DNA of 39,186 bases from Syntrophaceticus schinkii. GTDB taxonomy: Bacteria; Bacillota; DSM-12270; Thermacetogeniales; Thermacetogeniaceae. The position numbers were made by a program, and so were the translations under genes. The stretch lies in NCBI RefSeq assembly GCF_000946815.1, contig NZ_CDRZ01000291.1, forward strand, positions 1 through 39,186, written 5' to 3'. The notes below the pieces were generated by a model that saw only the letters and a program-made list of their open reading frames with translations, had not been told where the DNA came from and ran no database searches. Below are positions 23,422 to 31,917 of the stretch, in pieces. Numbering within the stretch: the first letter of the stretch is position 1; each line of letters opens with the position of its first letter.

Positions 23422-25009
23422 TTAACGCCCCCGTTCTTTCAAAGCTATGAGGTTTTCGATAACCACAGGTATTTCTTTCAGGAGATCCCCGGCGATCATC
23501 CCTATAGTACCTTTTTTAAGTGCAATCTGATCCGCTGCCAGTCCATGAATAAAAGCACCGGAGTAAGCAGCCTCTTCAGCAGCCAGTCCCTGTGCCCGGA
23601 AGGAGGCGATCAATCCCGCCAGGACATCACCTGTCCCTCCTGAAGCAAGTCCAGGATTTCCGGTAGGGTTGATGAACAAAGGACCCTCTGGCCCTGTAAT
23701 AATTGTGCGGGCGCCTTTCAGAACCACAACAACACCCCATTCACGGCTTGCCTGTGCCGCATACCCCAATCGATCCGCCTGAATCTCAGAGATGCTTACC
23801 CCACAGAGGCGAGCCATCTCACCGGGATGCGGAGTTAAGACCCACTGTCTTCTCTGCTCAGCAAGGGATGCATCTGTCAAGAGGTGCTTCCTCCGGGTAA
23901 GGATATTGAGTGCATCCGCATCTAAAACAAGAGGGATGCTTGTATTCAACAACAGGTCCTCCAGGAATCCCGCTGTTTCCTCTTCCTGGCCGAATCCAGG
24001 TCCCACTGCGAGCACAGTTGCCTTTTCTAAAACCTGTTGGATAGATGCACGGCATGTACTGGAAAACCCTCCACCTTTACTACCTGAGGCCGGATAGGTC
24101 ATCGCCTCAGTGAGCTTGACAGCTGCTACCGGATAGAGCTGTTCTGGGATGACTGCTGTCACTAAACCCGCCCCACCGCGCAGAGCGGCATTGCTGGCCA
24201 GTGCAGCGGCACCGGTATAGCCCCTGGTACCGCCGATCACCACAACATGCCCGAAGTCCCCCTTGTGCTGGGTGGGCAGGCGCAGCGGAAGTGCTCCAGA
24301 CACCATCTCCTGATCGACCAGGTAATAATCCCCACCCTCTTCACTTTTCAGCTGCGGGGGAAAAGAAATATCTCCCACAACTACTTCTCCTGTGTACTGT
24401 GCACCTGGGTCAAGATAAAGCCCGATCTTGGGCATACCCATGGTAACTGTTATGATGGCTTTGATACATTCACCAGCTATAATCCCGGTATCTGCCTCCA
24501 TACCAGAGGGAATGTCCACTGCCAGCACAGGATTTCCTATCTCATTCACCGATCTAATCAGAGAGGAGAGGGGTTCCCGGGGAACACCCTTAAAACCTGT
24601 CCCGAAAAGGGCATCAATAACCAGATCCGCTTTTTTGATATCATCTTTAAAAGAATCAACATTATCAGGCTGTAAAACCTCACAGGGGAGTTCCATATCA
24701 TTGATGATCTTTAAATTAACCGCCGCATCACCGCGATAATATTGAGGATCAGTGGTGATCAAAAATTGCACTAAAGCACCTCTATTAAACAGGTGCCTTC
24801 CCACCACAAAGCCATCCCCGCCGTTGTTCCCAGGTCCCGCAATTATAAAAAACTTGTTTCCCCTGCGGCTTTCCCCCAAAAAAATCATCGATGATCACAT
24901 CTACAATAGCCAGACCAGCATTCTCCATCAAAATCAAGCCAGGAATCCCGTAGCGCCTTGTCGCCTCCAGATCCATTTCCCGCATCTCAGCTGCTTTGAC
25001 AAGTCGCAT
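23422..25009 (-). CDS. nnrDE: Bifunctional NAD(P)H-hydrate epimerase/dehydratase, frameshifted
   Basis: Repairs hydrated NAD(P)H. The N-terminal NnrE epimerase starts MRLVKAAEMREMDLEATRRY and has IPGLILMENAGLAIVDVI; the second frame resumes at IIAGPGNNGGDGFVVGRHL, then the ADP-dependent NnrD dehydratase domain with HKGDFGHVVVIGGTRGYTGA, VLTPHPGEMARL and NPGLASGGTGDVLAGLI. The join is at an A6 run (24847-24852, plus strand): removing one base restores KQVFIIAGPG. The start at 25009 (ATG) follows AAGGTG. Total about 528 residues, normal for the fused YjeF family. Next to acpS and alr, a common order in Firmicutes. Confidence 0.92.
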
Positions 25010-25043
25010 CTAAAATCACCTTCTTCGTAATAATCGAAAACTG

Positions 25044-25427
25044 CTAGACTTTGTCTCCCAACACCAGGGCAGAAGCACAGGCATACTCCCTGCTGTGACT
25101 CAAACTCACAAGAACTTCCCGAATCCCATTCCTATCCGCTTTCAGGGCAGTGTTTCCCAGCAGGTTGACCATTGGGCGGCCGTTATCCATAGAAATTTCT
25201 ATATGTAACCAGGGGAGAACCTCTCCTGGAAATACCGAACTACAGGCCTTCCGCACTGCCTCTTTTGCCGCAAAACGAGCCGCCAAGGATGCACCCGGCC
25301 GCCCCCGATCCATGCAGTAGGCTATTTCTTGTGAAGTAAACAGGCGCTCTAAGAGCCTCCCGCGCCTTTCCAGTGCCCTTTCCACCCGGGCGATCTCAAT
25401 AATATCGATACCGATCCCTAAAACCAT
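25044..25427 (-). CDS. acpS: Holo-[acyl-carrier-protein] synthase
   Basis: Transfers 4'-phosphopantetheine from CoA to the acyl carrier protein serine. About 127 residues with the AcpS signatures GIGIDIIEIARVE (magnesium-binding Asp) and AARFAAKEAVRKA (Glu and Lys) and the C-terminal VLVSLSHSREYACASALV. The ATG at 25427 with GGTGAG upstream is chosen; the TTG 18 bases further up lies before that site. It directly precedes nnrDE in the same direction. Confidence 0.96.
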   Translation of the reverse strand: MVLGIGIDIIEIARVERALERRGRLLERLFTSQEIAYCMDRGRPGASLAARFAAKEAVRKACSSVFPGEVLPWLHIEISMDNGRPMVNLLGNTALKADRNGIREVLVSLSHSREYACASALVLGDKV

Positions 25428-25547
25428 AATCTCACCATAACACAAATAATGGCAGCAAACAAGCTTATAAAACTGCTGCTTCTTATCCTTTCCTTTTTCG
25501 TAATTCTACCAATATCGACAAATTCCTTTATAGCAGCCTGCTCACAT

Positions 25548-26621
25548 TTATATATTGAACCGGAAATCGATAATATCCCCATCCTGAACGATGTATTCCT
25601 TTCCTTCCAGTCGGGCTAACCCCTTTTCCTTGATCTTTACCATATCTCTCAGGCATTCCATATCATCATATTTAACAACCTCGGCACGGATAAACCCACG
25701 CTCAATATCTGTATGCACCTTTCCTGCGGCTGCTCGTGCCTTTGTGCCTTTTTCGATGGTCCATGCTCTTACCTCATCCTCACCTACAGTTAGAAATGAA
25801 ATCAAGCCCAGGTGCTTGTAGATAACCCTGGCAACCCTTTCAATACCTGGCTCGGCAATCCCCATCTCCTCCAGAAATAGTTCTCTTTCCTCTGGTTCCA
25901 ACCGCGCTATTTCAGCCTCCAGTTCAAGACAGATGGCAAGCACAGGAATTCCCTTTTCCTGTGCATAGGCTGTGATACTGTCCTCTCCCTCAAAACTGCC
26001 CTCACGCAGTTGATCTTCATCGATATTAACTACAAAGATCATCGGCTTTGTGGTTAAGAAACCCAGTGATTTGACAGCCTGCCACTCTTCATCTGTAAGG
26101 CCGGCCTCCAATAAAGGCTTCTCCTCATTGAGAACCTCCTGACAGCGCTGGAGTGCCGCTTGCTCAATCAGGGTTTCCCCTTTAATCTTCTTATTGGCAG
26201 CGATTCGCTCGAGCCTCGTCTCTACCATCTGCAGATCCGCCATAAAAAGCTCCGCATTGATATTTTCCAGGTCACGCACCGGGTTCAGGCCCCCCTCTAT
26301 ATGAGGAACCTGTTCACTTTTGAACGCCCGGACCACGTGGATCAGCGCATCCACCTCACGGACAGCATCTAGAAAAGCCGCTCCTGTTCCGCGATTCAAA
26401 CCGGGAACATCTGTAACCTCCAAGACCGCCGGAACAATTTTCCTGGGATGATAAATTTCCGCAAGCATGTCCAATCGATGATCCGGGATCATGGCAATGC
26501 GGACATTTGTTTTAGTGCGCCCGGCGTAGTTAGTTGTCTCCTCCTCACCTTTAGTAAGGAGGTTGAACAGTGTTGTTTTTCCAACCAGGGGTAGTCCAAT
26601 AATCCCACAGGTTAGAGCCAT
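25548..26621 (-). CDS. YchF-like (DUF933) ATPase with TGS domain
   Basis: 357 residues of the Obg-related YchF group. The P-loop is GLPLVGKTTLFNLL, G3 is DVPGLNRG and the G4 position is NxxE (VVNIDED) rather than NKxD, which in YchF marks preference for ATP. A helical segment (about 120-190) and the C-terminal TGS-like DUF933 domain (ISFLTVGEDEVRAWTIEKGT, then VHTDIERGFIRAEVV and EYIVQDGDIIDFRFN) follow. Canonical YchF has DIAGLVKGASKGEGLGNKFL after the P-loop; here the shorter GLNRGTGAAFLDAVREVDA is a mark of the diverged clostridial form. Role in ribosome or stress control is inferred from YchF. ATG with GAGGTGAG. Confidence 0.88.
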   Translation of the reverse strand: MALTCGIIGLPLVGKTTLFNLLTKGEEETTNYAGRTKTNVRIAMIPDHRLDMLAEIYHPRKIVPAVLEVTDVPGLNRGTGAAFLDAVREVDALIHVVRAFKSEQVPHIEGGLNPVRDLENINAELFMADLQMVETRLERIAANKKIKGETLIEQAALQRCQEVLNEEKPLLEAGLTDEEWQAVKSLGFLTTKPMIFVVNIDEDQLREGSFEGEDSITAYAQEKGIPVLAICLELEAEIARLEPEERELFLEEMGIAEPGIERVARVIYKHLGLISFLTVGEDEVRAWTIEKGTKARAAAGKVHTDIERGFIRAEVVKYDDMECLRDMVKIKEKGLARLEGKEYIVQDGDIIDFRFNI

Positions 26622-26664
26622 TTCTTCTCACCTCGTTACAAGTATAACACAGCAGTTGATAGAT

Positions 26665-26698
26665 AGAAAAAATTCCCCATTATTAAAAATGGGGAATC
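26665..26698 (-). terminator. Intrinsic terminator after the ferredoxin gene
   Basis: On the reverse strand ATTCCCCATTTTTAATAATG and GGGAAT form a 9-bp stem (26672-26697), followed by a run of T (26671-26665). It lies 33 bases beyond the stop of the ferredoxin gene. Confidence 0.8.
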
Positions 26699-26730
26699 TT
26701 ATTAGTCGAAACCCAAAAAATTAGGCCCCT

Positions 26731-26961
26731 TTATGCATTCTTGAGCCGTTCAATTGCATCTACCGGGCAAGCCCTGAAGCAACGTCCACACCGGGTACAG
26801 GAGTCCTCATTAATTTCAAAGAACGCCGCTCCGTTGTAGCTTATCTGTAAAGCACCGCTACCTCCCTCATACTCACACTCATACCAGCAAGAAGCACAAT
26901 CCATACATAGTTCCTGTTGGATTCTAAAAGTAAATTTATACTCCTTCTTCTCTTCTGCCAT
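26731..26961 (-). CDS. 2x[4Fe-4S] ferredoxin-type protein
   Basis: 76 residues with two 4Fe-4S cysteine patterns. The second is standard (CTRCGRCFRACP). The first is unusual (CMDCASCWYEC), with the fourth cysteine not followed by proline, and 28 residues between the groups hold an aromatic hairpin (GALQISYNGAAFFEINED). Start ATG follows AAAGGAGG. It is a small cytoplasmic electron carrier or the ferredoxin arm of an unidentified complex; it stands as its own unit with a terminator. Confidence 0.88.
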   Translation of the reverse strand: MAEEKKEYKFTFRIQQELCMDCASCWYECEYEGGSGALQISYNGAAFFEINEDSCTRCGRCFRACPVDAIERLKNA

Positions 26962-27060
26962 GATTTTAAAACATCCCTCCTTTCCATAGCATTCGAAACT
27001 ATCCCCTTAATTTTTAATTCGCCGACAGCCGCTGAAATCCTGCTAAAGCAGAGAAAATTC

Positions 27061-28416
27061 TCAGATCAGTTTCCCTTTCTCTTTTTCTCTGATTTTTTGG
27101 AATTCCCTCGTCTCAGATACCACAATACTTGACAGAGCAAGCAAGCCGACCAAATTAGGTATGGCCATCGCCCCGTTAAATGCATCTGCAATATCCCAGA
27201 CAAGTCCTATTTTTAAGACCGCTCCCACAAAAATCATCAAACAAAAGAGCATCCTGTATGGTTTAATACCCTTAAAACCTGTGAGATAATAAAAACACTT
27301 TTCACCATAATAAAACCACCCCAGAACCGTAGAGTAAGCAAATAAGATCAACCCAACAGTAACAATATAACTGCCTATACCTGGGAGAAAAAAGTCAAAG
27401 GAGCAACTTGTCAAGACAACTGCAGTGCCCTCCGAAAAGTCCGGATAAAGACCGGCCATCACCAGTAAAATCCCGGTGATCGAGCAGACAATAATTGTAT
27501 CCAGGAAAGTGCCGGTCATGGAAACCAGCGCCTGCCTGCAGGGGTGATCGGTTTTTGCAGCAGCGGCAGCAATGGGAGCAGAGCCAAGACCCGCCTCATT
27601 GGAGAAGACTCCCCTGGCCACCCCATAACGGATGGTTGTGCCGATCAATGCACCAAAACCCGCCTGTGCCTGAAAAGCATCTGTAAAGATAACCTTCAAG
27701 GCATCCGGTACCAGGCTGTAATTGTAGATGATGATCAAAAGCCCTGTTGAAATATATAATAGTGACATTAAAGGTACCAGTGTTCCTGCTGCTTTTCCAA
27801 TGCTCTTAATCCCCCCCATAATAACCAAGGCAGTTAAAAGCGCCAGAATAATCCCGGTAACCCAAGCGGGGATACCAAAAAGATTGTGCACATTACCTGC
27901 TACAGCATTAACCTGTACCATGTTGCCGATACCGAATGCTGCTATCGCACCAAATAAGGCAAACAGCCAGGCCAGCCATTTACAGCCCATCCCCCGCTCG
28001 ATATAGTACATTGGGCCCCCGACCATTTCACCCTTTTCATCGGTAACACGGTACTTAACAGCTAATACCGCCTCACTGTATTTGGTGGCCATCCCCACAA
28101 ATGCAGTTATCCACATCCAAAAAACAGCCCCTGGGCCGCCCAGCACCACAGCTGTGGCAACCCCCACGATATTGCCTGTACCGATTGTGGCTGCAAGAGC
28201 GGTCATCAGGGCCTGGAAGTGAGAAATATCCCCTTTAGAGCGTTGATCTTGCTGCACAGGTGAAAAGGCGAGTTTGAGGGCATAAGGAAGTGTAGGAAAC
28301 TGCATAAAACGAAGCCGCAAGCTTAACAAAAGACCTGTTCCCACCAACAGAGCCAACATCCATGGACCCCAGATAAAGCTGTTGATCACAGTGATTACAT
28401 CAGAAATAGCATCCAT
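27061..28416 (-). CDS. Sodium:alanine/glycine symporter (AgcS family)
   Basis: 451 residues with about eleven hydrophobic helices. The AGCS signature region is ATIGTGNIVGVATAVVLGGP followed by GAVFWMWITAFVGMATKYSE; other family marks are VGGPMYYIERGMG, ARGVFSNEAGLGSAPIAAA and FAYSTVLGWFYYGEKC. Members import alanine or glycine with sodium or protons. ATG with GGTGAGG at 28416. Stands alone, with a 360-base intergenic space upstream. Confidence 0.95.
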   Translation of the reverse strand: MDAISDVITVINSFIWGPWMLALLVGTGLLLSLRLRFMQFPTLPYALKLAFSPVQQDQRSKGDISHFQALMTALAATIGTGNIVGVATAVVLGGPGAVFWMWITAFVGMATKYSEAVLAVKYRVTDEKGEMVGGPMYYIERGMGCKWLAWLFALFGAIAAFGIGNMVQVNAVAGNVHNLFGIPAWVTGIILALLTALVIMGGIKSIGKAAGTLVPLMSLLYISTGLLIIIYNYSLVPDALKVIFTDAFQAQAGFGALIGTTIRYGVARGVFSNEAGLGSAPIAAAAAKTDHPCRQALVSMTGTFLDTIIVCSITGILLVMAGLYPDFSEGTAVVLTSCSFDFFLPGIGSYIVTVGLILFAYSTVLGWFYYGEKCFYYLTGFKGIKPYRMLFCLMIFVGAVLKIGLVWDIADAFNGAMAIPNLVGLLALSSIVVSETREFQKIREKEKGKLI

Positions 28417-28607
28417 TTATTCGACCTCACCGCATTCTATTGTAAAGAAGCACTTATCCTGTTTGATTACCAAAAGCCGCCTAATACGCCGTCACCACAC
28501 TGCTTGCCGTCGCCAGGGGTCTTTGGCTTTACCGGAAGATATGCTCTATACCTCTTGCTCCATGGCGCTCCATGGCGCAAAATATCCACAGTTAATAAAT
28601 TCTATGG

Positions 28608-28720
28608 GTGAAAACTCCTCTTAGAACAAGAATGGTTGGGATTATAGACAGCACTGTCACTCTTCAAACTCCGTGAAAACTCCTCTTAGAACAAGAATGG
28701 TGGCAGTTTACTACTGCCAC
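28608..28720. repeat. Direct repeat pair and hairpin in the 28417-28776 gap
   Basis: A 29-base word starting GTGAAAACTCCTCTTAGAAC occurs twice exactly (28608-28636 and 28673-28701) with 36 bases between. It is followed by a hairpin GTGGCAG (28700-28706) / CTGCCAC (28714-28720). The spacing looks CRISPR-like, but there are only two copies and no cas genes in the window. The rest of 28417-28607 and 28721-28776 holds no gene I can see. Confidence 0.8.
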
Positions 28721-28776
28721 CTGGTTGCAAAACTTTTCAGAGAGGGATACAGGCATCGACAACACCCCGGCGCTCT

Positions 28777-29079
28777 CTAAAATGATCTTCTTCTTCTAAG
28801 CAGCTCCCGAATCAAAAGAATTAAAACCAGATCCCGCAGCAGACCCCTTCCAAATTGCTGTGTACTTATATCTTCTTCTATTGAAGCATCCCTCATCTCC
28901 ATCATAACTCTGTTATAAATATGGTCCGCCATCTTCTCAACACCCTGTCTTGTTGGATACGGATAAAAATCAGGATTCGAGGGGTTGTCATACATCTCAC
29001 ACATATGCTTCACATGGGGATAGACGCGGTGGTAAACCTCGGGATACATAGCATCCAGCGGTTCCCTTGCATAAGTCAT
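28777..29079 (-). CDS. Conserved-looking small protein of unknown function
   Basis: 100 residues: an aromatic and proline-rich N-terminal half (MYPEVYHRVYPHVKHMCEMY, FYPYPTRQGVEKMADHIYNR), a helix, and a basic hydrophobic C-terminus (LLRDLVLILLIRELLRRRRSF) that may dip into a membrane. Start ATG has GGAGGTG eight bases upstream, so it is probably real. The composition recalls small clostridial spore proteins, but I do not recognise a named family and give no function. Upstream lies a dispersed repeat. Confidence 0.6.
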   Translation of the reverse strand: MTYAREPLDAMYPEVYHRVYPHVKHMCEMYDNPSNPDFYPYPTRQGVEKMADHIYNRVMMEMRDASIEEDISTQQFGRGLLRDLVLILLIRELLRRRRSF

Positions 29080-29158
29080 ACCAAATCACCTCCAATTTTA
29101 AAATGCGTGACTGTCTTAACATTTATATTGCAACGACAAATAAATGTTACAATAATTG

Positions 29159-29189
29159 GTGGATCAGGGGGACGGCTCTCTAGATCCAC
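29159..29189. repeat. Conserved-loop hairpin before degV
   Basis: GTGGATC (29159-29165) and GATCCAC (29183-29189) enclose AGGGGGACGGCTCTCTA. The following TTTTGTCTATCGGGGAC matches the flank of the hairpin at 13304-13339 in inverted form. The remainder of 29080-29356 holds only a TATAAT at 29302-29307 as a possible degV promoter element. Confidence 0.8.
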
Positions 29190-29356
29190 TTTTGTCTATC
29201 GGGGACGAGTCTGATCACAGGAAAGATCACAACAGCCATTCCTGACCTCACAACATCTCCCTCTGATCCCAAAACTGGGTGAAAAAACATGGCATATCAA
29301 GTATAATGAAAACAGTATATTGTACTTCGTCTACCATTAAATGAGGAGGAAGAGCT

Positions 29357-30190
29357 TTGATACAAATCATCACCGACAGTTCAGCGGACCTGCCAGCAGA
29401 GATAATTGAGAAGTATAATATTCACGTGGTACCGCTTACAGTAAATATAGACGGAAAAGAGTATCTGGATGGAATTGAGCTTTCATCACAAGAGTTCTAT
29501 AAAAAAATGGCTGTAGCTAAAACCCTGCCCAAAACATCCCAACCACCGACAGCTACTTTCATCAAGGCCTTTCAAGGTTTGGCATCTAAGGGAGAGCTGC
29601 TCTGCATTAATATTTCCTCAAAATTAAGCGGTACCTACCAAACAGCTTGTCTGGCCAAGGAAATGTCCGGAATCGATGTGGCAGTCTTTGACAGCTGGGC
29701 AGCTACACTGGGTCAAGGCCTTCAGGTCATCAAAGCGGCGATGTTAGCTGAGAAAGGGTTTTCCTGTGCAGAAATCATAGATAAGTTAACACAATACAGG
29801 AATAATATGACTATCTTAATCTTACTGGACACATTGGAAAACATCGTCAAGGGTGGACGGTTGAGCAAATTCCAGGGTTCTCTTGCTAAACTGCTCAACA
29901 TCAAGGTTTTGTTATCAGGTGTTGAAGGCGCGGTGGTCATGCGGGAAAGGATGCACGGAAGGAAAAAAGCACTGCAAAGAGTAATGGAGATAATAAATGA
30001 CAAAGTCCGGGAGGCAAAAGAGATTCCGACAAAAATGTTCAGCATCTCTCACTGCAACAACATCAAAGACGCGGAATTTTTGAAAAAACAGATTTTAGAC
30101 AATTACCAATCCAGTGATGTGATCATCAATGATATGGGAACAACAATCGCTACCTATGCCGGACAAGGTGGAATGGTGATTTCTTTTTAA
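29357..30190 (+). CDS. DegV family fatty-acid-binding protein
   Basis: 277 residues of the DegV/FakB family, which present fatty acids to the kinase FakA in Firmicutes. Marks: IITDSSADLPAEIIEKYNI at the start, LPKTSQPPTATF, INISSKLSGTYQTACLA, AVFDSWAATLGQGL and the C-terminal domain ending DMGTTIATYAGQGGMVISF. The TTG start at 29357 is seven bases after GAGGAGG. No FakA gene is nearby. Its last 96 bases overlap the decayed gene on the other strand. Confidence 0.95.
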   Translation: MIQIITDSSADLPAEIIEKYNIHVVPLTVNIDGKEYLDGIELSSQEFYKKMAVAKTLPKTSQPPTATFIKAFQGLASKGELLCINISSKLSGTYQTACLAKEMSGIDVAVFDSWAATLGQGLQVIKAAMLAEKGFSCAEIIDKLTQYRNNMTILILLDTLENIVKGGRLSKFQGSLAKLLNIKVLLSGVEGAVVMRERMHGRKKALQRVMEIINDKVREAKEIPTKMFSISHCNNIKDAEFLKKQILDNYQSSDVIINDMGTTIATYAGQGGMVISF

Positions 30191-31076
30191 ACTGATTGGA
30201 AAAGCAAATCTGCTTGTATGAACATGATAGGTGATCAGCTCTTCGTCTACGAGGTATTTGAGAAAAGCGGAAACAGTGGAGAAAATAATATGGTACTCCA
30301 TTAAGTTTAAGACGAGATCATTATTGGTTGTGAGGTGTTCCACCAGGTCTTCTCTGGTTAAAGGCTGTTTCAGGAGTTCCAGTATCTGCAGCTGGAACTT
30401 CTCAATATTTGCCAGGTTCCTCTTTACTAAATAAGGCAGGGTCTCCCTGGTGAGCACATCCTCATCATGGCTGATCACAAAATAGTCGGCATCGATCTCC
30501 AGTAAAGAATGCATCGTTTTGATGCTTTCTCCAATGTCATAAATATAAGGAAGGCAGTATTTTTCGAGGGTATGGATGCTGAAGATCGAATCCCCCAGAA
30601 AACACACCCTATCGGGAGTAATTACACCGATCTGCCTCTTGTGTGGCCGTAGAGGGGTATAATCTCAAACTTCTGCTCACCGACTTTCTGTATCCCTGTT
30701 TTTAGATAATAATCAACAGGAAAGGATCGGGGCTGCGATTCAAAGCCTTCAAGGGACTTGCAGAATAGAACAGCGCAGCGAGCAGGTAGGGGTTTTCCAT
30801 AAACGGTTTCTCCGGCTCTGATGCATAAACTTTGCACTGTGGGTAGTTTTTTTGAAAGTAGAGGTTGCCGCGACAGTGGTCCAGGTGAGTGTGTGTATTA
30901 ATGATATATTTGAGATAGATGTTATTTTTCTTAAGGGTTATATCGATCTTCCGGGCCTGGCCGCGGGTAAAGCAAGTATCAATTAAGAGGCATTTACTGT
31001 CTGTAAAAACATAAACACCAACATTTGTAGCATCTTTGATATAATAGGTTTCTCCTTTTATTTTGACAATATTCAT
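30095..31076 (-). pseudogene. Metallo-beta-lactamase-fold hydrolase, broken by frameshifts
   Basis: Three frames combine into one MBL-fold protein. The first (31076 to about 30740) has CLLIDTCFTRGQARKID and the metal motif NTHTHLDHCRGNL (HxHxDH). The second (about 30740 to 30636) has FPVDYYLKTGIQKVGEQKFE then IIPLYGHTRG; the third (from about 30630) has CFLGDSIFSIHTLEKYCLPY and YFVISHDEDVL, the last with a metal-binding Asp/His. Two indels are needed, at about 30715-30760 and about 30634-30638, neither in a long homopolymer. The third frame also runs on past the expected end into degV. It looks truly decayed. Small hydrolases of this kind act on thioesters or lactones; the substrate is unknown. 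Confidence 0.8.
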
Positions 31077-31144
31077 TCAAAACACCCTAATTAATCATAG
31101 CAATCTCTACCAAAAAGAACAAGGACAGAAAGGGAGAGGTTTCA

Positions 31145-31810
31145 ATGTTAAAAGCTATTCTTTTTGATCTGGACGGGACACTGATCGATTCCATTCCTTT
31201 GATCAGGTTGAGTTTTGAACACACCTTCAAACACCTCGGCTTACCCTGGGGGCAAGGAGAGGTATTAAACACTATCGGTTTACCACTGCGGGATGTCGCC
31301 AAGCATTATGCTCCCGAGAACTATGAGGAATTCCTGGCAGTTTACGCAGAATTTCAAGTAAAAACTCAGGAAAAGCTTTTGAAGCCCTTTCCTGAAGCCA
31401 AGAGAACCTTAAATCATATACAGGAAAAAGGCTACCGCACAGGGGTAGTCACATCCAAACGCCGCAAAGCTACCAGAGAAAGCCTGTCCCTCACAGGGCT
31501 TGATAAGTATTTGGAAGTAGTAGTGGCTGTTGAAGATGCCGGCAGGCCAAAACCAAACCCCGACAGCATACTCAAGGCTCTGGAGCAGTTGGACATCCCC
31601 CCGGCCAAAGGTGTATATATCGGTGACAGCATCTATGACATCATCACCGGCAAAAACGCAGGTGTAGCCACAATCGGAGTAACCTGGGGAATAGCAGCAA
31701 AGGATGACTTAAAAAAACAGCAGCCGGACTTCCTGGTTGATTCATGGGAAGAACTGCGTTCCGCTATTGGGGTGCAGATGCAAGGGGGACGGTTCCTGGC
31801 GCATTTCTGA
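31145..31810 (+). CDS. HAD-superfamily phosphatase (PpaX/phosphoglycolate type)
   Basis: 221 residues, HAD hydrolase of the beta-phosphoglucomutase/Gph class. Motifs: DLDGTLIDS (catalytic Asp), VVTSKRRKATRESL (motif II Thr/Ser), GRPKPNPDSI (motif III Lys) and GDSIYDIITGKNAGVATIGV (motif IV), with a helical cap domain between. PpaX-type pyrophosphatase or phosphoglycolate phosphatase are likely activities. The last eight or nine residues (QGGRFLAHF) come from a dispersed repeat. ATG at 31145 follows AGAGG. It is divergent from the broken metallo-beta-lactamase gene. Confidence 0.93.
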   Translation: MLKAILFDLDGTLIDSIPLIRLSFEHTFKHLGLPWGQGEVLNTIGLPLRDVAKHYAPENYEEFLAVYAEFQVKTQEKLLKPFPEAKRTLNHIQEKGYRTGVVTSKRRKATRESLSLTGLDKYLEVVVAVEDAGRPKPNPDSILKALEQLDIPPAKGVYIGDSIYDIITGKNAGVATIGVTWGIAAKDDLKKQQPDFLVDSWEELRSAIGVQMQGGRFLAHF

Positions 31811-31900
31811 CCTGCTGCGGGGGACCTGCCGCGGGGACAGTTCTTCTGGCAGGTCACAACCTACCGCGGGGACACGATTCCTTTGGCAGGTCAATGATCC
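31785..31900. repeat. Repeat cluster after the HAD gene
   Basis: A GGGGGACGGTTCC core at 31786-31798 encodes the end of the HAD protein. Next, GACCTGCC (31823-31830) and GGCAGGTC (31848-31855) enclose GCGGGGACAGTTCTTCT. A third degenerate copy (CTACCGCGGGGACACGATTC, about 31863-31882, ending GGCAGGTC) follows in tandem. All are conserved-loop hairpins. Confidence 0.8.
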
Positions 31901-31917
31901 ACGTGATCTACTCATGA

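Noticed and set aside
28608-28701. Calling the 29-base repeat pair a CRISPR array
   Set aside because: Only two copies, one spacer, no cas genes and the repeat does not resemble familiar clostridial CRISPR repeats; kept as a direct repeat.
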